Origin: Vreelandella boliviensis LC1
GTDB lineage: Bacteria; Pseudomonadota; Gammaproteobacteria; Pseudomonadales; Halomonadaceae
DNA length: 64,000 nt
NCBI RefSeq assembly: GCF_000236035.1
Contig: NZ_JH393258.1
Location: 549,172 to 613,171, forward strand
Direction: 5' to 3'
In this document: positions 34,329-42,956 of the stretch, piece by piece
Numbering within the stretch: the first letter of the stretch is position 1
How the letters are laid out: every line of letters starts with the position of its first letter
Notes under the pieces: generated by a model
The model's database searches: none
What the model was told of the DNA's origin: nothing
The model's input: the letters and a program-made list of their open reading frames with translations, nothing else
Position numbers and translations under genes: made by a program

Positions 34329-34976
34329 ATGTTGACACTGACGTCCCCTTCGCCCCGCTGGCCATTAGCAGGCCACGCTTCGCGCCTCTGGCTTGCCGGG
34401 CTCGCGCTACTCCTGCTCGCCGGGTGTGCCTCTCAGGCGCCTATGGATGAGAGTGGCCGCCAGGCAGGCCAGTGGGAACGCCAGCTGGCTGATGTAGAGA
34501 CATTCGATACCTGGACACTGGTCGGCAAAGCCGGTTTACGCACTCCCCAAGAGAACGTCAGCGCCAACCTGGATTGGAATCAAACCCCTTACTATTTCCG
34601 CATGCTGATTAGCGGACCGTTTGGCGGCGGTCGCAACGTGCTTGAGGGCCGCGAAGGGCGTTTCTCGCTTTCCAATAGTGATGGGCGCTTTGAAGCAGAG
34701 ACCCCAGAAGCCTTAATGGAAGAGCAGCTAGGCTGGGCGCTCCCCGTCACCGCCATGCCCGACTGGGTACGTGGCCTACCAGGTGATCACGACAGCTATC
34801 AGTTAGAAACCGACGAACTGGGCTTCCCGAGCCATCTTGCACAAGACGGCTGGGAAATCGACTACCGTGACTGGAAACAAGTCGGCAATTTATGGCTGCC
34901 ACGTCGCCTAATTATGAACTACGGCGATGTGCGTATTACTCTGGTGGTCAACCAATGGCAAGCCAGCGAAGAGTAA
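34329..34976 (+). CDS. lolB: outer-membrane lipoprotein receptor LolB
   Basis: Accepts lipoproteins from LolA at the outer membrane and inserts them. The 215-residue precursor has a lipobox ALLLLAGCASQ. The mature part contains WTLVGKAGLRTPQENVSANL, YYFRMLISGPFGGGRNVLEG and a C-terminal VGNLWLPRRLIMNYGDVRIT, matching the LolB barrel. GGAG lies upstream of ATG 34329. It sits 14 bp before ispE and downstream of the TPR lipoprotein, a conserved order. Confidence 0.93.
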   Translation: MLTLTSPSPRWPLAGHASRLWLAGLALLLLAGCASQAPMDESGRQAGQWERQLADVETFDTWTLVGKAGLRTPQENVSANLDWNQTPYYFRMLISGPFGGGRNVLEGREGRFSLSNSDGRFEAETPEALMEEQLGWALPVTAMPDWVRGLPGDHDSYQLETDELGFPSHLAQDGWEIDYRDWKQVGNLWLPRRLIMNYGDVRITLVVNQWQASEE

Positions 34977-34990
34977 AGGCAATCGTGGAA

Positions 34991-35845
34991 ATGAACACGC
35001 CGTTAACTCTCCCCGCACCGGCCAAGCTAAACCGCATGCTGCATATCGTGGGTCGTCGTGATGACGGCTACCACTCGCTGCAAACGCTTTTTCAGTTTAT
35101 CGACCTATGCGATCACCTTACGCTAACGCCCCGCGATAACGGGGCGATTCAATTAACCAGTGAGGTTAGCGGCGTTAGTCACGATGACAACTTGGTCGTA
35201 CGTGCTGCACGGTTATTGCAAAACCATAGCGGCACACCACTAGGGGCTACGCTGGCGATTGAAAAGCAGCTGCCTATGGGAGGTGGTTTGGGTGGTGGCA
35301 GTTCCAACGCAGCCACGGCACTAGTGGGACTTAACCACCTCTGGCAGCTCAATCTACCGCTTGAAGAATTAGCCCGCCTGGGGCTAGAACTTGGGGCCGA
35401 TGTGCCGGTCTTTATACACGGCCACAGCGCCTGGGCCGAGGGAGTTGGCGAACAGCTCACTAAGGTGATGCTTGATACTCCCTGGTTTGTGGTTATTCAC
35501 CCCGGCATAAGTGTGTCTACACCGGGCGTCTTCCAAGACCCGCAATTGACACGTGACAGCCGCCCCATTACTATGGCGCGCGCACTGCAGGGGGGAGCGC
35601 CGAAGTGGCGCAATGACTGTGAAGCAATAGTAAAGGAACGCTATCCGCCAATCGCGGAAGCCCTTGACTGGCTCGCACAGCACGCACCTAGTCGGCTGAC
35701 CGGCACGGGCGCTTGTTTGTTTGCTGCTTTTGAGACGCAGCAAGCAGCACAGGCAATCGCGCAATTAGCGGGTCAACGTTGGCCGACATGGGTAGCACGC
35801 GGGCTCAACACCTCTCCCCTCCATGATGCTCTGGGCTATTTATAG
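34991..35845 (+). CDS. ispE: 4-diphosphocytidyl-2-C-methyl-D-erythritol kinase
   Basis: GHMP kinase that phosphorylates the 2-hydroxyl of CDP-methylerythritol in the MEP isoprenoid pathway. The 284-residue protein shows LPAPAKLNRMLHIVGRRDDGYH, the ATP loop LPMGGGLGGGSSNAATAL, and the C-terminal LTGTGACLFAAF. ATG 34991 lies 14 bp after lolB; a longer frame overlapping lolB starts at 34892 but does not fit the family N-terminus. tRNA-Gln and prs follow, as in related genomes. Confidence 0.97.
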   Translation: MNTPLTLPAPAKLNRMLHIVGRRDDGYHSLQTLFQFIDLCDHLTLTPRDNGAIQLTSEVSGVSHDDNLVVRAARLLQNHSGTPLGATLAIEKQLPMGGGLGGGSSNAATALVGLNHLWQLNLPLEELARLGLELGADVPVFIHGHSAWAEGVGEQLTKVMLDTPWFVVIHPGISVSTPGVFQDPQLTRDSRPITMARALQGGAPKWRNDCEAIVKERYPPIAEALDWLAQHAPSRLTGTGACLFAAFETQQAAQAIAQLAGQRWPTWVARGLNTSPLHDALGYL

Positions 35846-35893
35846 TCCCGCTCTGGGCAGTAAAAGCGCCCGGTCAGCGCGTTAGGTTATTGC

Positions 35894-35968
35894 TGGGGTA
35901 TCGCCAAGTGGTAAGGCACCGCTTTTTGGTAGCGGCATTCCCAGGTTCGAATCCTGGTACCCCAGCCA
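35894..35968 (+). tRNA. tRNA-Gln (TTG)
   Basis: A 75-base cloverleaf including encoded CCA. The acceptor TGGGGTA pairs with TACCCCA; the anticodon stem CCGCT/AGCGG holds loop TTTTGGT with anticodon TTG; the T arm is CCCAGGTTCGAATCCTGG. It lies between ispE and prs, its usual position in this group. Confidence 0.97.
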
Positions 35969-36025
35969 ACCCAACAATGGCCTGCGTTTTTCCCCTGATC
36001 CCCAACACTGCAAAGGTGGCTGCGC

Positions 36026-36967
36026 GTGTCAAAATTGATGGTTTTTGCCGGGAATGCTAATCCCGCACTCGCTCAAAAAATTGCCGAGAGCTTAGACAGC
36101 CGTATGGGTAATGCTACGGTGGGTCAATTCAGCGACGGCGAAATCGCAGTCGAGATCAATGAGAACGTGCGCGGTAAGGATGTTTTCATCCTGCAATCCA
36201 CCTGTGCACCGACGAATGACAATTTGATGGAGTTGATTCTGATGGTCGACGCACTGCGTCGCGCCTCGGCAACTCGCATCACAGCGGTACTGCCCTACTT
36301 TGGCTATGCCCGCCAAGATCGCCGCGTGCGCTCCGCACGGGTACCTATTTCCGCCAAGGTAGTAGCGGACATGATGGTTAAAGCTGGCGTTGACCGCGTG
36401 ATGACCATGGATCTACACGCTGATCAGATCCAGGGCTTCTTCGATGTTCCGGTCGATAACGTCTACGGCTCACCGATTCTGCTGGATGATATCGAGCGTC
36501 AGAATTATAGCGACCTAGTCGTCGTTTCTCCTGATGTAGGTGGTGTTGTTCGCGCCCGCGCTATCGCCAAACAGCTAAATGCCGATCTTGCCATTATCGA
36601 TAAGCGTCGCCCCCAGGCTAACCAAGCCCAGGTGATGCACATCATTGGCGAAATTGAAGGTCGTACCTGTGTCGTTGTCGACGACATGATTGATACCGCA
36701 GGCACGTTGTGCAAAGCCGGTGAAGCGCTAAAAGAGCACGGCGCCAAGCGCGTAGTGGCCTATGCGACCCACCCGATTTTGTCCGGCCCAGCGGTCGACA
36801 ATATTACCAACTCCGTACTGGATGAAGTGGTGGTGACCGACACCATCCCGCTATCCGACGTTGCACGTCGAAGCGGAAAAATTCGCCAGTTGAGCGTTGC
36901 GGGCCTGATCGCGGAAGCGATTCGCCGGGTCAGCAACGAAGAATCTGTCAGCGCAATGTTCCACTAA
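36026..36967 (+). CDS. prs: ribose-phosphate pyrophosphokinase (PRPP synthetase)
   Basis: Makes PRPP from ribose-5-phosphate and ATP. The 313-residue protein has [19 protein letters not shown] at its start, [20 protein letters not shown] (ATP loop), the His-containing [14 protein letters not shown], and the PRPP-binding signature [19 protein letters not shown]. The start codon is GTG at 36026 with AAGGTGG upstream. It follows tRNA-Gln, and rplY is 96 bp downstream. Confidence 0.98.
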   Translation: MSKLMVFAGNANPALAQKIAESLDSRMGNATVGQFSDGEIAVEINENVRGKDVFILQSTCAPTNDNLMELILMVDALRRASATRITAVLPYFGYARQDRRVRSARVPISAKVVADMMVKAGVDRVMTMDLHADQIQGFFDVPVDNVYGSPILLDDIERQNYSDLVVVSPDVGGVVRARAIAKQLNADLAIIDKRRPQANQAQVMHIIGEIEGRTCVVVDDMIDTAGTLCKAGEALKEHGAKRVVAYATHPILSGPAVDNITNSVLDEVVVTDTIPLSDVARRSGKIRQLSVAGLIAEAIRRVSNEESVSAMFH

Positions 36968-37063
36968 TTCGCTGACGATACAGCCCCCTTTTGGGGCCAC
37001 GGAAACGTCGTCGTCTGGTCGCGGTCTGCGGCGTCTTCCTTACTTAAACTAAGAGGCAATTCC

Positions 37064-37708
37064 ATGTCTGATTTTATCCTGAAAGCCAGCGTTCGTAACG
37101 ACCTGGGGAAAGGTGCGAGCCGCCGCCTGCGTCGTGCGAACCAGCAAGTGCCGGCCGTTGTATACGGTGGCGAGAAAGGCGCGCAGTCTATCTCTGTCGA
37201 AAAAACCGCTTTCTACAAAGCGATTGAAGACGAGTCTTTCTTCTCCTCGGTCATCAAACTGATGATCGAAGGCAAAGAAGAGCAAGTCGTTGTTCGTGAC
37301 CTGCAGCGTCACCCCTTCAAGCCGTTGCTGACCCACGCCGACTTCCTGCGCGTTGATGCGACTCACGAAATCACCATGAACGTGCCGCTGCATGTGACGG
37401 GCGAAGAGACGTGTGTTGGTATCAAAGACCAAGGCGGTGAACTGCACGTACTGGCCAACGAAGTTGCCATCAGCTGCTTGCCGAAAGACCTGCCTGACTA
37501 TCTGGAAGTCGATATCAGCGCACTAGAACTCGGTACTACGCTGCACTTGTCTGACCTTACCCTACCGGCTGGCGTCACCTCGGTTGACCTTTCCCACGGT
37601 GAAGAGCACGACAATGCAGTACTCAGCGTTACTAAAGTAAAAGTGCGTGCTGAAGAAGAAGATGAAGACGGTGCAAGCGAAGGCGAAGAAGACACCAGCG
37701 CCGAGTAA
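37064..37708 (+). CDS. rplY: 50S ribosomal protein L25/general stress protein Ctc
   Basis: Binds 5S rRNA. The 214-residue protein is the long CTC form: N-terminal L25 domain ([20 protein letters not shown]), a TL5/CTC C-terminal domain ([37 protein letters not shown]), and a strongly acidic tail ([19 protein letters not shown]). The tail fits a salt-adapted proteome. GAGG lies upstream of the ATG. A terminator follows at 37772-37801. Confidence 0.96.
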   Translation: MSDFILKASVRNDLGKGASRRLRRANQQVPAVVYGGEKGAQSISVEKTAFYKAIEDESFFSSVIKLMIEGKEEQVVVRDLQRHPFKPLLTHADFLRVDATHEITMNVPLHVTGEETCVGIKDQGGELHVLANEVAISCLPKDLPDYLEVDISALELGTTLHLSDLTLPAGVTSVDLSHGEEHDNAVLSVTKVKVRAEEEDEDGASEGEEDTSAE

Positions 37709-37771
37709 GTGCCCCCAGCATCCTATTGGGGCCATGCCTGCATGGCCCTTATGATGCTGACATGATGTTAG

Positions 37772-37801
37772 AATCAAGCGCCCCGGCGCTTGATTTTTTT
37801 T
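37772..37801 (+). terminator. rho-independent terminator after rplY
   Basis: A perfect stem (AATCAAGCGCC / GGCGCTTGATT with a short C-rich loop overlap) is followed by eight T. It lies 63 bp beyond the rplY stop. Confidence 0.9.
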
Positions 37802-37830
37802 AGGGCCGTCGCTGGCCCGGCGTCAACCAT

Positions 37831-37870
37831 GTCTTCTGGACAGGTCTTCTGGATAGGTCTTCTGGATATT
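37831..37870. repeat. three 13-14 bp tandem units in the pth leader
   Basis: GTCTTCTGGACAG, GTCTTCTGGATAG and GTCTTCTGGATATT lie end to end between the rplY terminator and the pth ribosome site. Confidence 0.8.
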
Positions 37871-37887
37871 TTGCATGAGGTGGGAAG

Positions 37888-38475
37888 ATGAGCCAGGTAA
37901 CAGCCATCATTGGATTAGGTAACCCCGGAGCGGAGTATGACGCCACGCGCCATAATGCCGGATTCTGGCTGGTAGATGCTATTGCGCAGAGCGCCCATGC
38001 AGATTTGCGCCCGGAAAAGAAATTTTTCGGCCACTACGCCAAGGTGCGTCTAGGCAACCATGAGCTGCACCTACTCAACCCCGCCACCTTTATGAATCGT
38101 AGTGGTGCCGCGGTGGCAGCCTTGAGCCAATTCTTCAAACTTGCCCCTGAAAACCTGCTGGTCGCCCACGACGAACTCGACCTCCCCCCCGGCCAGGCAC
38201 GCTACAAAACCGGCGGCGGGCATGGTGGCCACAACGGCTTGCGCGATATTATCAGTGCACTAGGCGGTCAGAAGCAGTTTCACCGGGTACGGATTGGCAT
38301 TGGCCACCCCGGCGAGGCACGTCAGGTTACTAATTATGTACTGGGGCGGCCCGGCAAGGCCGAACACGAAGCAATCGTTCGCGCCCTGGATGAGTGCGTC
38401 GCTACGCTGCCACTAGCGCTAGCGGGAGACTGGGCCAAAGCCATGAACCAGTTACACAGCCTTAAGTCAGAATAG
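37888..38475 (+). CDS. pth: peptidyl-tRNA hydrolase
   Basis: Recycles peptidyl-tRNA released during translation. The 195-residue enzyme has IIGLGNPGAEYDATRHNAGFW (catalytic His in RHNAG), HLLNPATFMNRSG, VAHDELDLPPGQARYKTGGG and GHGGHNGLRDIISALGG, all Pth landmarks. AGGTGG precedes the ATG. It forms the rplY-pth-ychF series of translation genes but is separated from rplY by a terminator. Confidence 0.98.
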   Translation: MSQVTAIIGLGNPGAEYDATRHNAGFWLVDAIAQSAHADLRPEKKFFGHYAKVRLGNHELHLLNPATFMNRSGAAVAALSQFFKLAPENLLVAHDELDLPPGQARYKTGGGHGGHNGLRDIISALGGQKQFHRVRIGIGHPGEARQVTNYVLGRPGKAEHEAIVRALDECVATLPLALAGDWAKAMNQLHSLKSE

Positions 38476-38578
38476 ACTCAGTCGAAAGCTGGCTAGTTAC
38501 GCCGGTGGCTGACGGCTAGCGCATCTCGTAGAATGGCGATAATTTTACGCCCTACCACCTTATTCTCAGGAACATTTT

Positions 38579-39670
38579 ATGGGTTTCAATTGCGGCATCG
38601 TCGGCCTGCCTAACGTCGGCAAGTCCACACTATTTAATGCACTGACCAAGTCAGGCATTGATGCAGAAAACTTCCCCTTCTGCACCATTGAGCCGAACGT
38701 GGGTATCGTTCCGATGCCGGATCCGCGCCTTGATAAGCTCGCTGAGATCGTCAAGCCGCAAAAAGTACTGCCGACCACTATGGAGTTCGTCGACATTGCT
38801 GGCTTGGTCGCCGGGGCATCCAAAGGTGAGGGCTTGGGCAATAAATTCCTGGCCAATATCCGTGAAACCCAGGCGATTGCCCACGTGGTGCGCTGCTTCG
38901 ATAACGACAACGTTATCCACGTAGCCAACCAGGTCGACCCCCGCGCTGATATCGAAACGATCAATTTAGAGTTGGCCCTGGCCGACCTGGACACCGTCGA
39001 GAAAGCTAGCCAGCGCTTGGTTCGCTCGGTGAAGGGCGGCGATAAAGATGCCATTGCCACCAAGGCAATTCTTGATCGTATCCAGCCCCATGTTGCTGAA
39101 GGCTTGCCGCTACGTAGCTTTGGATTAAGCGAAGAAGAGCAGCGCCAGGTGAAGAGCTTCGGCTTTTTGACGCTGAAGCCGACTATGTACATTGCCAACG
39201 TCAATGAAGACGGTTTCGAGAACAATCCCTACCTGGATATTGTCAATGAAATCGCCGCTGAGGAAGGCGCGCTAGTGGTACCCGTATGCAATCAGTTGGA
39301 AGCTGAAATCGCTGAGCTGGATGACGAAGAGCGCTCGATGTTTTTAAGCGAGATGGGCATGGACGAGCCCGGCCTTGATCGCGTGATTCGTGCGGGTTAC
39401 TCACTGCTGGGCCTGCAGACCTACTTCACTGCCGGTGTTAAAGAAGTTCGCGCCTGGACAGTGAAAGAGGGCGCAACAGCCCCAGAAGCCGCTGGCGTGA
39501 TTCACACCGACTTTCAAAAAGGCTTCATCCGTGCCGAAGTTGTCGCCTATGACGATTTTGTCTCATTAGGCGGCGAACAGGGTGCTAAAGATGCCGGTAA
39601 GTGGCGCCTGGAAGGCAAAGAGTACATTGTCAAAGATGGCGACGTAGTGCACTTCCGGTTCAATGTGTAA
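38579..39670 (+). CDS. ychF: redox-regulated ATPase/GTPase YchF (Obg family)
   Basis: Universally conserved P-loop NTPase that binds ribosomes and preferentially hydrolyses ATP. The 363-residue protein has the P-loop [18 protein letters not shown], the [12 protein letters not shown] switch region, [18 protein letters not shown] and a C-terminal TGS domain ([17 protein letters not shown]). Length and order match E. coli YchF. AGGA lies upstream of ATG 38579. It is next to pth, as in many gammaproteobacteria. Confidence 0.98.
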   Translation: MGFNCGIVGLPNVGKSTLFNALTKSGIDAENFPFCTIEPNVGIVPMPDPRLDKLAEIVKPQKVLPTTMEFVDIAGLVAGASKGEGLGNKFLANIRETQAIAHVVRCFDNDNVIHVANQVDPRADIETINLELALADLDTVEKASQRLVRSVKGGDKDAIATKAILDRIQPHVAEGLPLRSFGLSEEEQRQVKSFGFLTLKPTMYIANVNEDGFENNPYLDIVNEIAAEEGALVVPVCNQLEAEIAELDDEERSMFLSEMGMDEPGLDRVIRAGYSLLGLQTYFTAGVKEVRAWTVKEGATAPEAAGVIHTDFQKGFIRAEVVAYDDFVSLGGEQGAKDAGKWRLEGKEYIVKDGDVVHFRFNV

Positions 39671-39720
39671 CTAAGTATTACCTGCTGGCTGCCCTCTTCA
39701 TAGGGGCAGCCACAAGTATT

Positions 39721-39780
39721 TGAAGCCCCAGGTCTTGAAGCCCCAGGTCTTGAAGCCCAAGGTCTTGAAGCCCCTGCTAT
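39721..39780. repeat. four 15-bp tandem units downstream of ychF
   Basis: Four units (TGAAGCCCCAGGTCT twice, TGAAGCCCAAGGTCT, TGAAGCCCCTGCTAT), with a further diverged copy to about 39795. They follow a GGCTGCCC/GGGCAGCC hairpin at 39687-39711 that lacks a T-run. Confidence 0.85.
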
Positions 39781-39897
39781 TGGAAGTCACTGTTCTTGGC
39801 ATTCGTCACTCTTGCTGACGCCCTTGCCAACCCATAGGCGTGCCTAGCGTTTAAGCGCTACCTTCCTGGCAGCGCAAAAGCCTGCTACGTTTAATAC

Positions 39898-41277
39898 ATG
39901 CCATTTTTTCGCCCCCGCCTATTAATCGCCACCTTTCCGCTGCTCATGCTACTGGGCTGCGAAGGAAGCGAGCCATCGATCACACAACTCGAACCGCCCG
40001 AGCCAGGCGGGATACTTAGTGTAGCCACCCGCAACAGCGCCACCACTTACCACCTTGATCGTGATGGGACACCCGCCGGGCCGGAGCACGACCTGATTGA
40101 GTCGTTCGCCGCCGCCAACGACTGGCAGGTTGAGTGGAAGCTGTTCGAGTCCACCTCTGAAGTGCTTCAAGCCCTGAAAGACGGTGAGATTCAGCTGGCC
40201 GCCGCTGGACTTACCCACCTCCCCTCACGCGACGAGCACTTTACCCAGGGGCCCACCCACACCAATATCGTTGAGCAACTGGTCTGCCACCGCGATTTGC
40301 GCCCCTTGCCACGCCAGGTAGAGGAAATGGCGGGGGTCGATATCCGCGTCACGGCGGATTCCAGCTACGCTGAAAAGCTGCAAAGTTTGGTCAATCAGTA
40401 CACCGGCATCGTCTTCGAGGAGGATCCTCGCACTACTGAGATATTGCTGACCGAAGTGGCCGAAAAGCGCATCGACTGCACCTTGGCCGACTCCAATATC
40501 GTTCGGGTAGTGCGGCGTCACTTCCCGCACCTGGAGGTTGCCATGAACCTCACCAGCGGTGATCGATTGGGCTGGTATTTACCCCCAGACCACCAGGCAC
40601 TCGCCGAGTTGGCCAATCAATGGATGGAGAGCAGCGACGGCCAAGAAAACATCGCGGGAGTCATTCAGCACTACTACGCCTACATCGGTGAATTCGATTT
40701 CGTCGACCTACGCGCCCTCAATCAACGCATCGACGAGCGCCTGCCTAACTTCCTCGACCTCTTCCTAGAGGCCGAGGATGACACCGGGATGCCCGCCGAC
40801 CTGCTTGCGGCCCTGGCTTACCAGGAGTCGAACTGGGATCCCCAGGCCGTTTCCCCTACCGGCGTGCGCGGCATCATGATGCTAACCCAAAATACCGCTG
40901 AATCCCTCGGTGTCGATAATCGTTTAAACCCGGCCGCGGCTATCGACGGCGGCGCCCGCTATCTCGCTGACCGTCATCAGCGCCTACCCGACACCCTCCC
41001 CGAACCGGATCGCACCTACCTAGCCCTGGCAAGTTACAACATTGGCCGTGGTCACGTGCTAGACGCTCGACAGTTGGCCCGCGAATTGGGCAAGAACCCA
41101 GACTCCTGGGAAGACATGAAAGAGGTACTGCCGCTAAAGGCTGACAAGCGCTATTACCCCCAGACCCGCTATGGCTATGCGCGGGGCTATGAACCCGTGC
41201 ACTATGTCCAGCGAATCCGTAACTACCAGGACGTGATCAGTGCCGCAATGGTGTGGCTCCCGCTAGAGGATGACTGA
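39898..41277 (+). CDS. mltF: membrane-bound lytic murein transglycosylase F
   Basis: Cleaves peptidoglycan glycan strands to 1,6-anhydro products. The 459-residue precursor has a lipobox LLMLLGCEG, an N-terminal solute-binding-type (SBP_bac_3) domain (GGILSVATRNSATTYHLDRD; EIQLAAAGLTHLPSRDEHFT) and a C-terminal SLT lysozyme-like domain (LAALAYQESNWDPQAVSPTG, with catalytic Glu in YQESNWD, and ARYLADRHQRLP). This two-domain order is MltF. The start lacks a strong ribosome site. Confidence 0.95.
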   Translation: MPFFRPRLLIATFPLLMLLGCEGSEPSITQLEPPEPGGILSVATRNSATTYHLDRDGTPAGPEHDLIESFAAANDWQVEWKLFESTSEVLQALKDGEIQLAAAGLTHLPSRDEHFTQGPTHTNIVEQLVCHRDLRPLPRQVEEMAGVDIRVTADSSYAEKLQSLVNQYTGIVFEEDPRTTEILLTEVAEKRIDCTLADSNIVRVVRRHFPHLEVAMNLTSGDRLGWYLPPDHQALAELANQWMESSDGQENIAGVIQHYYAYIGEFDFVDLRALNQRIDERLPNFLDLFLEAEDDTGMPADLLAALAYQESNWDPQAVSPTGVRGIMMLTQNTAESLGVDNRLNPAAAIDGGARYLADRHQRLPDTLPEPDRTYLALASYNIGRGHVLDARQLARELGKNPDSWEDMKEVLPLKADKRYYPQTRYGYARGYEPVHYVQRIRNYQDVISAAMVWLPLEDD

Positions 41278-41305
41278 CGGGCCGTACCTCCTTGCACAAA
41301 AATGC

Positions 41306-41334
41306 TTGACGAACGGCACCTTGATGAGTAATAT
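41306..41334 (+). promoter_or_regulatory. sigma-70 promoter of tRNA-Met
   Basis: TTGACG at 41306-41311 and TAATAT at 41329-41334 with a 17-bp spacer. The predicted start is about 9 bp before the mature tRNA 5' end. Confidence 0.7.
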
Positions 41335-41349
41335 CCGCCCCCGTTGAAA

Positions 41350-41426
41350 GGCTACGTAGCTCAGCTGGTTAGAGCACATCACTCATAATGATGGGGTCCC
41401 CTGTTCAAATCAGGGCGTAGCCACCA
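41350..41426 (+). tRNA. tRNA-Met (CAT), elongator
   Basis: A 77-base cloverleaf with encoded CCA: acceptor GGCTACG/CGTAGCC, anticodon loop ACTCATAAT with anticodon CAT, and T arm CCCCTGTTCAAATCAGGG. The paired first base of the acceptor stem indicates the elongator form rather than initiator. Confidence 0.95.
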
Positions 41427-41451
41427 AACGACGAACTTAAGAATATAGAAA

Positions 41452-41482
41452 AAGCCCGCTGACTCTGTCAGCGGGCTTTTTC
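41452..41482 (+). terminator. terminator after tRNA-Met
   Basis: AAGCCCGCTGAC pairs with GTCAGCGGGCTT over a three-base loop, then TTT-run. The A-run on the left means it may also terminate the aminopeptidase gene from the opposite strand. Confidence 0.88.
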
Positions 41483-41516
41483 GTTGCTAGATCATTTAGT
41501 GCGAACTCATCTAACG

Positions 41517-42818
41517 CTATCTCAAGGTTGCGCGGTTTAAAAACAGCGTTAGCGCGCGGGTCAGGTAATCAACATCTTTCGTGCCTGCCGTTTCCCGAAT
41601 CGAATGCATCGCCCATTGAGGCACCCCCACATCAATGGTGGGCACACCCAATTCAGTGGCGGTAATCGGGCCAATCGTACTTCCGCAACCCATATCCGCC
41701 CGGGTAACAAACGACTGCACGGGCACGTCCGCCTCGCGACATACATCGCGAAACAGCGCGCCGGTGACACTATTGGTGGCATAACGCTGGCTGGAATTCA
41801 CCTTGATGACCGGGCCGCCATTAATCGCCGGACCGTGGCACTCATCGTGCTTATCACGAAAGTTAGGGTGTAGCGCGTGGGCGTTATCGCAAGAGATCAT
41901 CAAAGACGATTGAATCAACTGAATCAACGACTCTTCACTTCCCCCGAGCTGGGCATTAATGCGCTTTAACACATCCGCCAGGAAAGGGCCTTGGGCACCA
42001 CAGGCACTGGCACTACCGACTTCCTCATGGTCATTGGCTACCAGCAAAGCGCCTTGGCTGCCATCGCAAGCCAAGAGCGCTTCTAAACCGATGAAGCAGG
42101 AAAGCAGGTTATCCAGCCGGGCACTCGCCACTAGCTCTTGCTTAACACCGACCAGCGATGGCGGCTGAACATCGTAAAACCCCAATTCAAAATCAACCAC
42201 TTCCACAGCACGCATGCCATGCTGCTCTTCTAGCCATTGCGCCACCAACTCGCCTAGCGTAGCAGTGTCGCTTTGCATCAACACGGGCGCCATTTGCGTC
42301 TGAGGATTAATCGGACGACCACTATTCACGTCACGATCAAGATGAATCGCCAAGCTCGGCACCATCGCAATCGCGCGGTCGACATTGAGCAATATGCTTT
42401 CTAAACGGCCATCAGCATGGCGCACATGCACCCGCCCCGCCAACCCCAGATCCCGGTCAAACCACGGCGCCAACAAAACACCTCCGTATACCTGCACTCC
42501 TAACTGCAACCAACCGGCGGAGCACAGAGTGGCGTTGGGCTTTAGATGCAGCCCCGGGCTATCAGTATGCGCACCGATCATACGTAGCGCAGTTAATTCA
42601 GACTCCGGCAGCTGAAAAGCAATAATTGCCGAGTCATTACGGGTAACGTAGTAGCGCTTGCCCGGTGTAAGCTGCCAATTGGCCTTCTCTTCCAGCCGCT
42701 GAAAACCGGCTTGCTCCAATCGCGAAGCCATATTGCCTGCCGCGTGCCACGGGGTCGGTGATTGGCGCAGAAAATCGCATAGGCGCGTTAAACGATCTGC
42801 GTTGAAAGTCTCGGACAT
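41517..42818 (-). CDS. apeB: M18-family aminopeptidase
   Basis: Cytoplasmic zinc aminopeptidase of the aspartyl-aminopeptidase type. The 433-residue protein has the metal-ligand motifs in order: His in MIGAHTDSPGLHLKPN, Asp in ARLDNLLSCFIGLEAL, Glu pair in VANDHEEVGSASACGAQG, Asp in MISCDNAHALHPNF, and the final His in VGVPQWAMHSIRETAG. GAGGA lies six bases before ATG 42818. A start at 42830 would add four residues. It stands alone, divergent from prc. Confidence 0.95.
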   Translation of the reverse strand: MSETFNADRLTRLCDFLRQSPTPWHAAGNMASRLEQAGFQRLEEKANWQLTPGKRYYVTRNDSAIIAFQLPESELTALRMIGAHTDSPGLHLKPNATLCSAGWLQLGVQVYGGVLLAPWFDRDLGLAGRVHVRHADGRLESILLNVDRAIAMVPSLAIHLDRDVNSGRPINPQTQMAPVLMQSDTATLGELVAQWLEEQHGMRAVEVVDFELGFYDVQPPSLVGVKQELVASARLDNLLSCFIGLEALLACDGSQGALLVANDHEEVGSASACGAQGPFLADVLKRINAQLGGSEESLIQLIQSSLMISCDNAHALHPNFRDKHDECHGPAINGGPVIKVNSSQRYATNSVTGALFRDVCREADVPVQSFVTRADMGCGSTIGPITATELGVPTIDVGVPQWAMHSIRETAGTKDVDYLTRALTLFLNRATLR

Positions 42819-42956
42819 GGAAATCCTCATAACTGTAATGATTGAGTCTCATAGCGCAGGCGACCTGCTACAATACCCCCTCGACCTACGCAACTCATGG
42901 GTCACATGCGGGTCTAGGGAAGAATGAGTGTACACAAATCCGGGAGAGCTTGACTG

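Noticed and set aside
39721..39780. Possible short CRISPR
   Set aside because: The 15-bp units are directly adjacent with no spacers.
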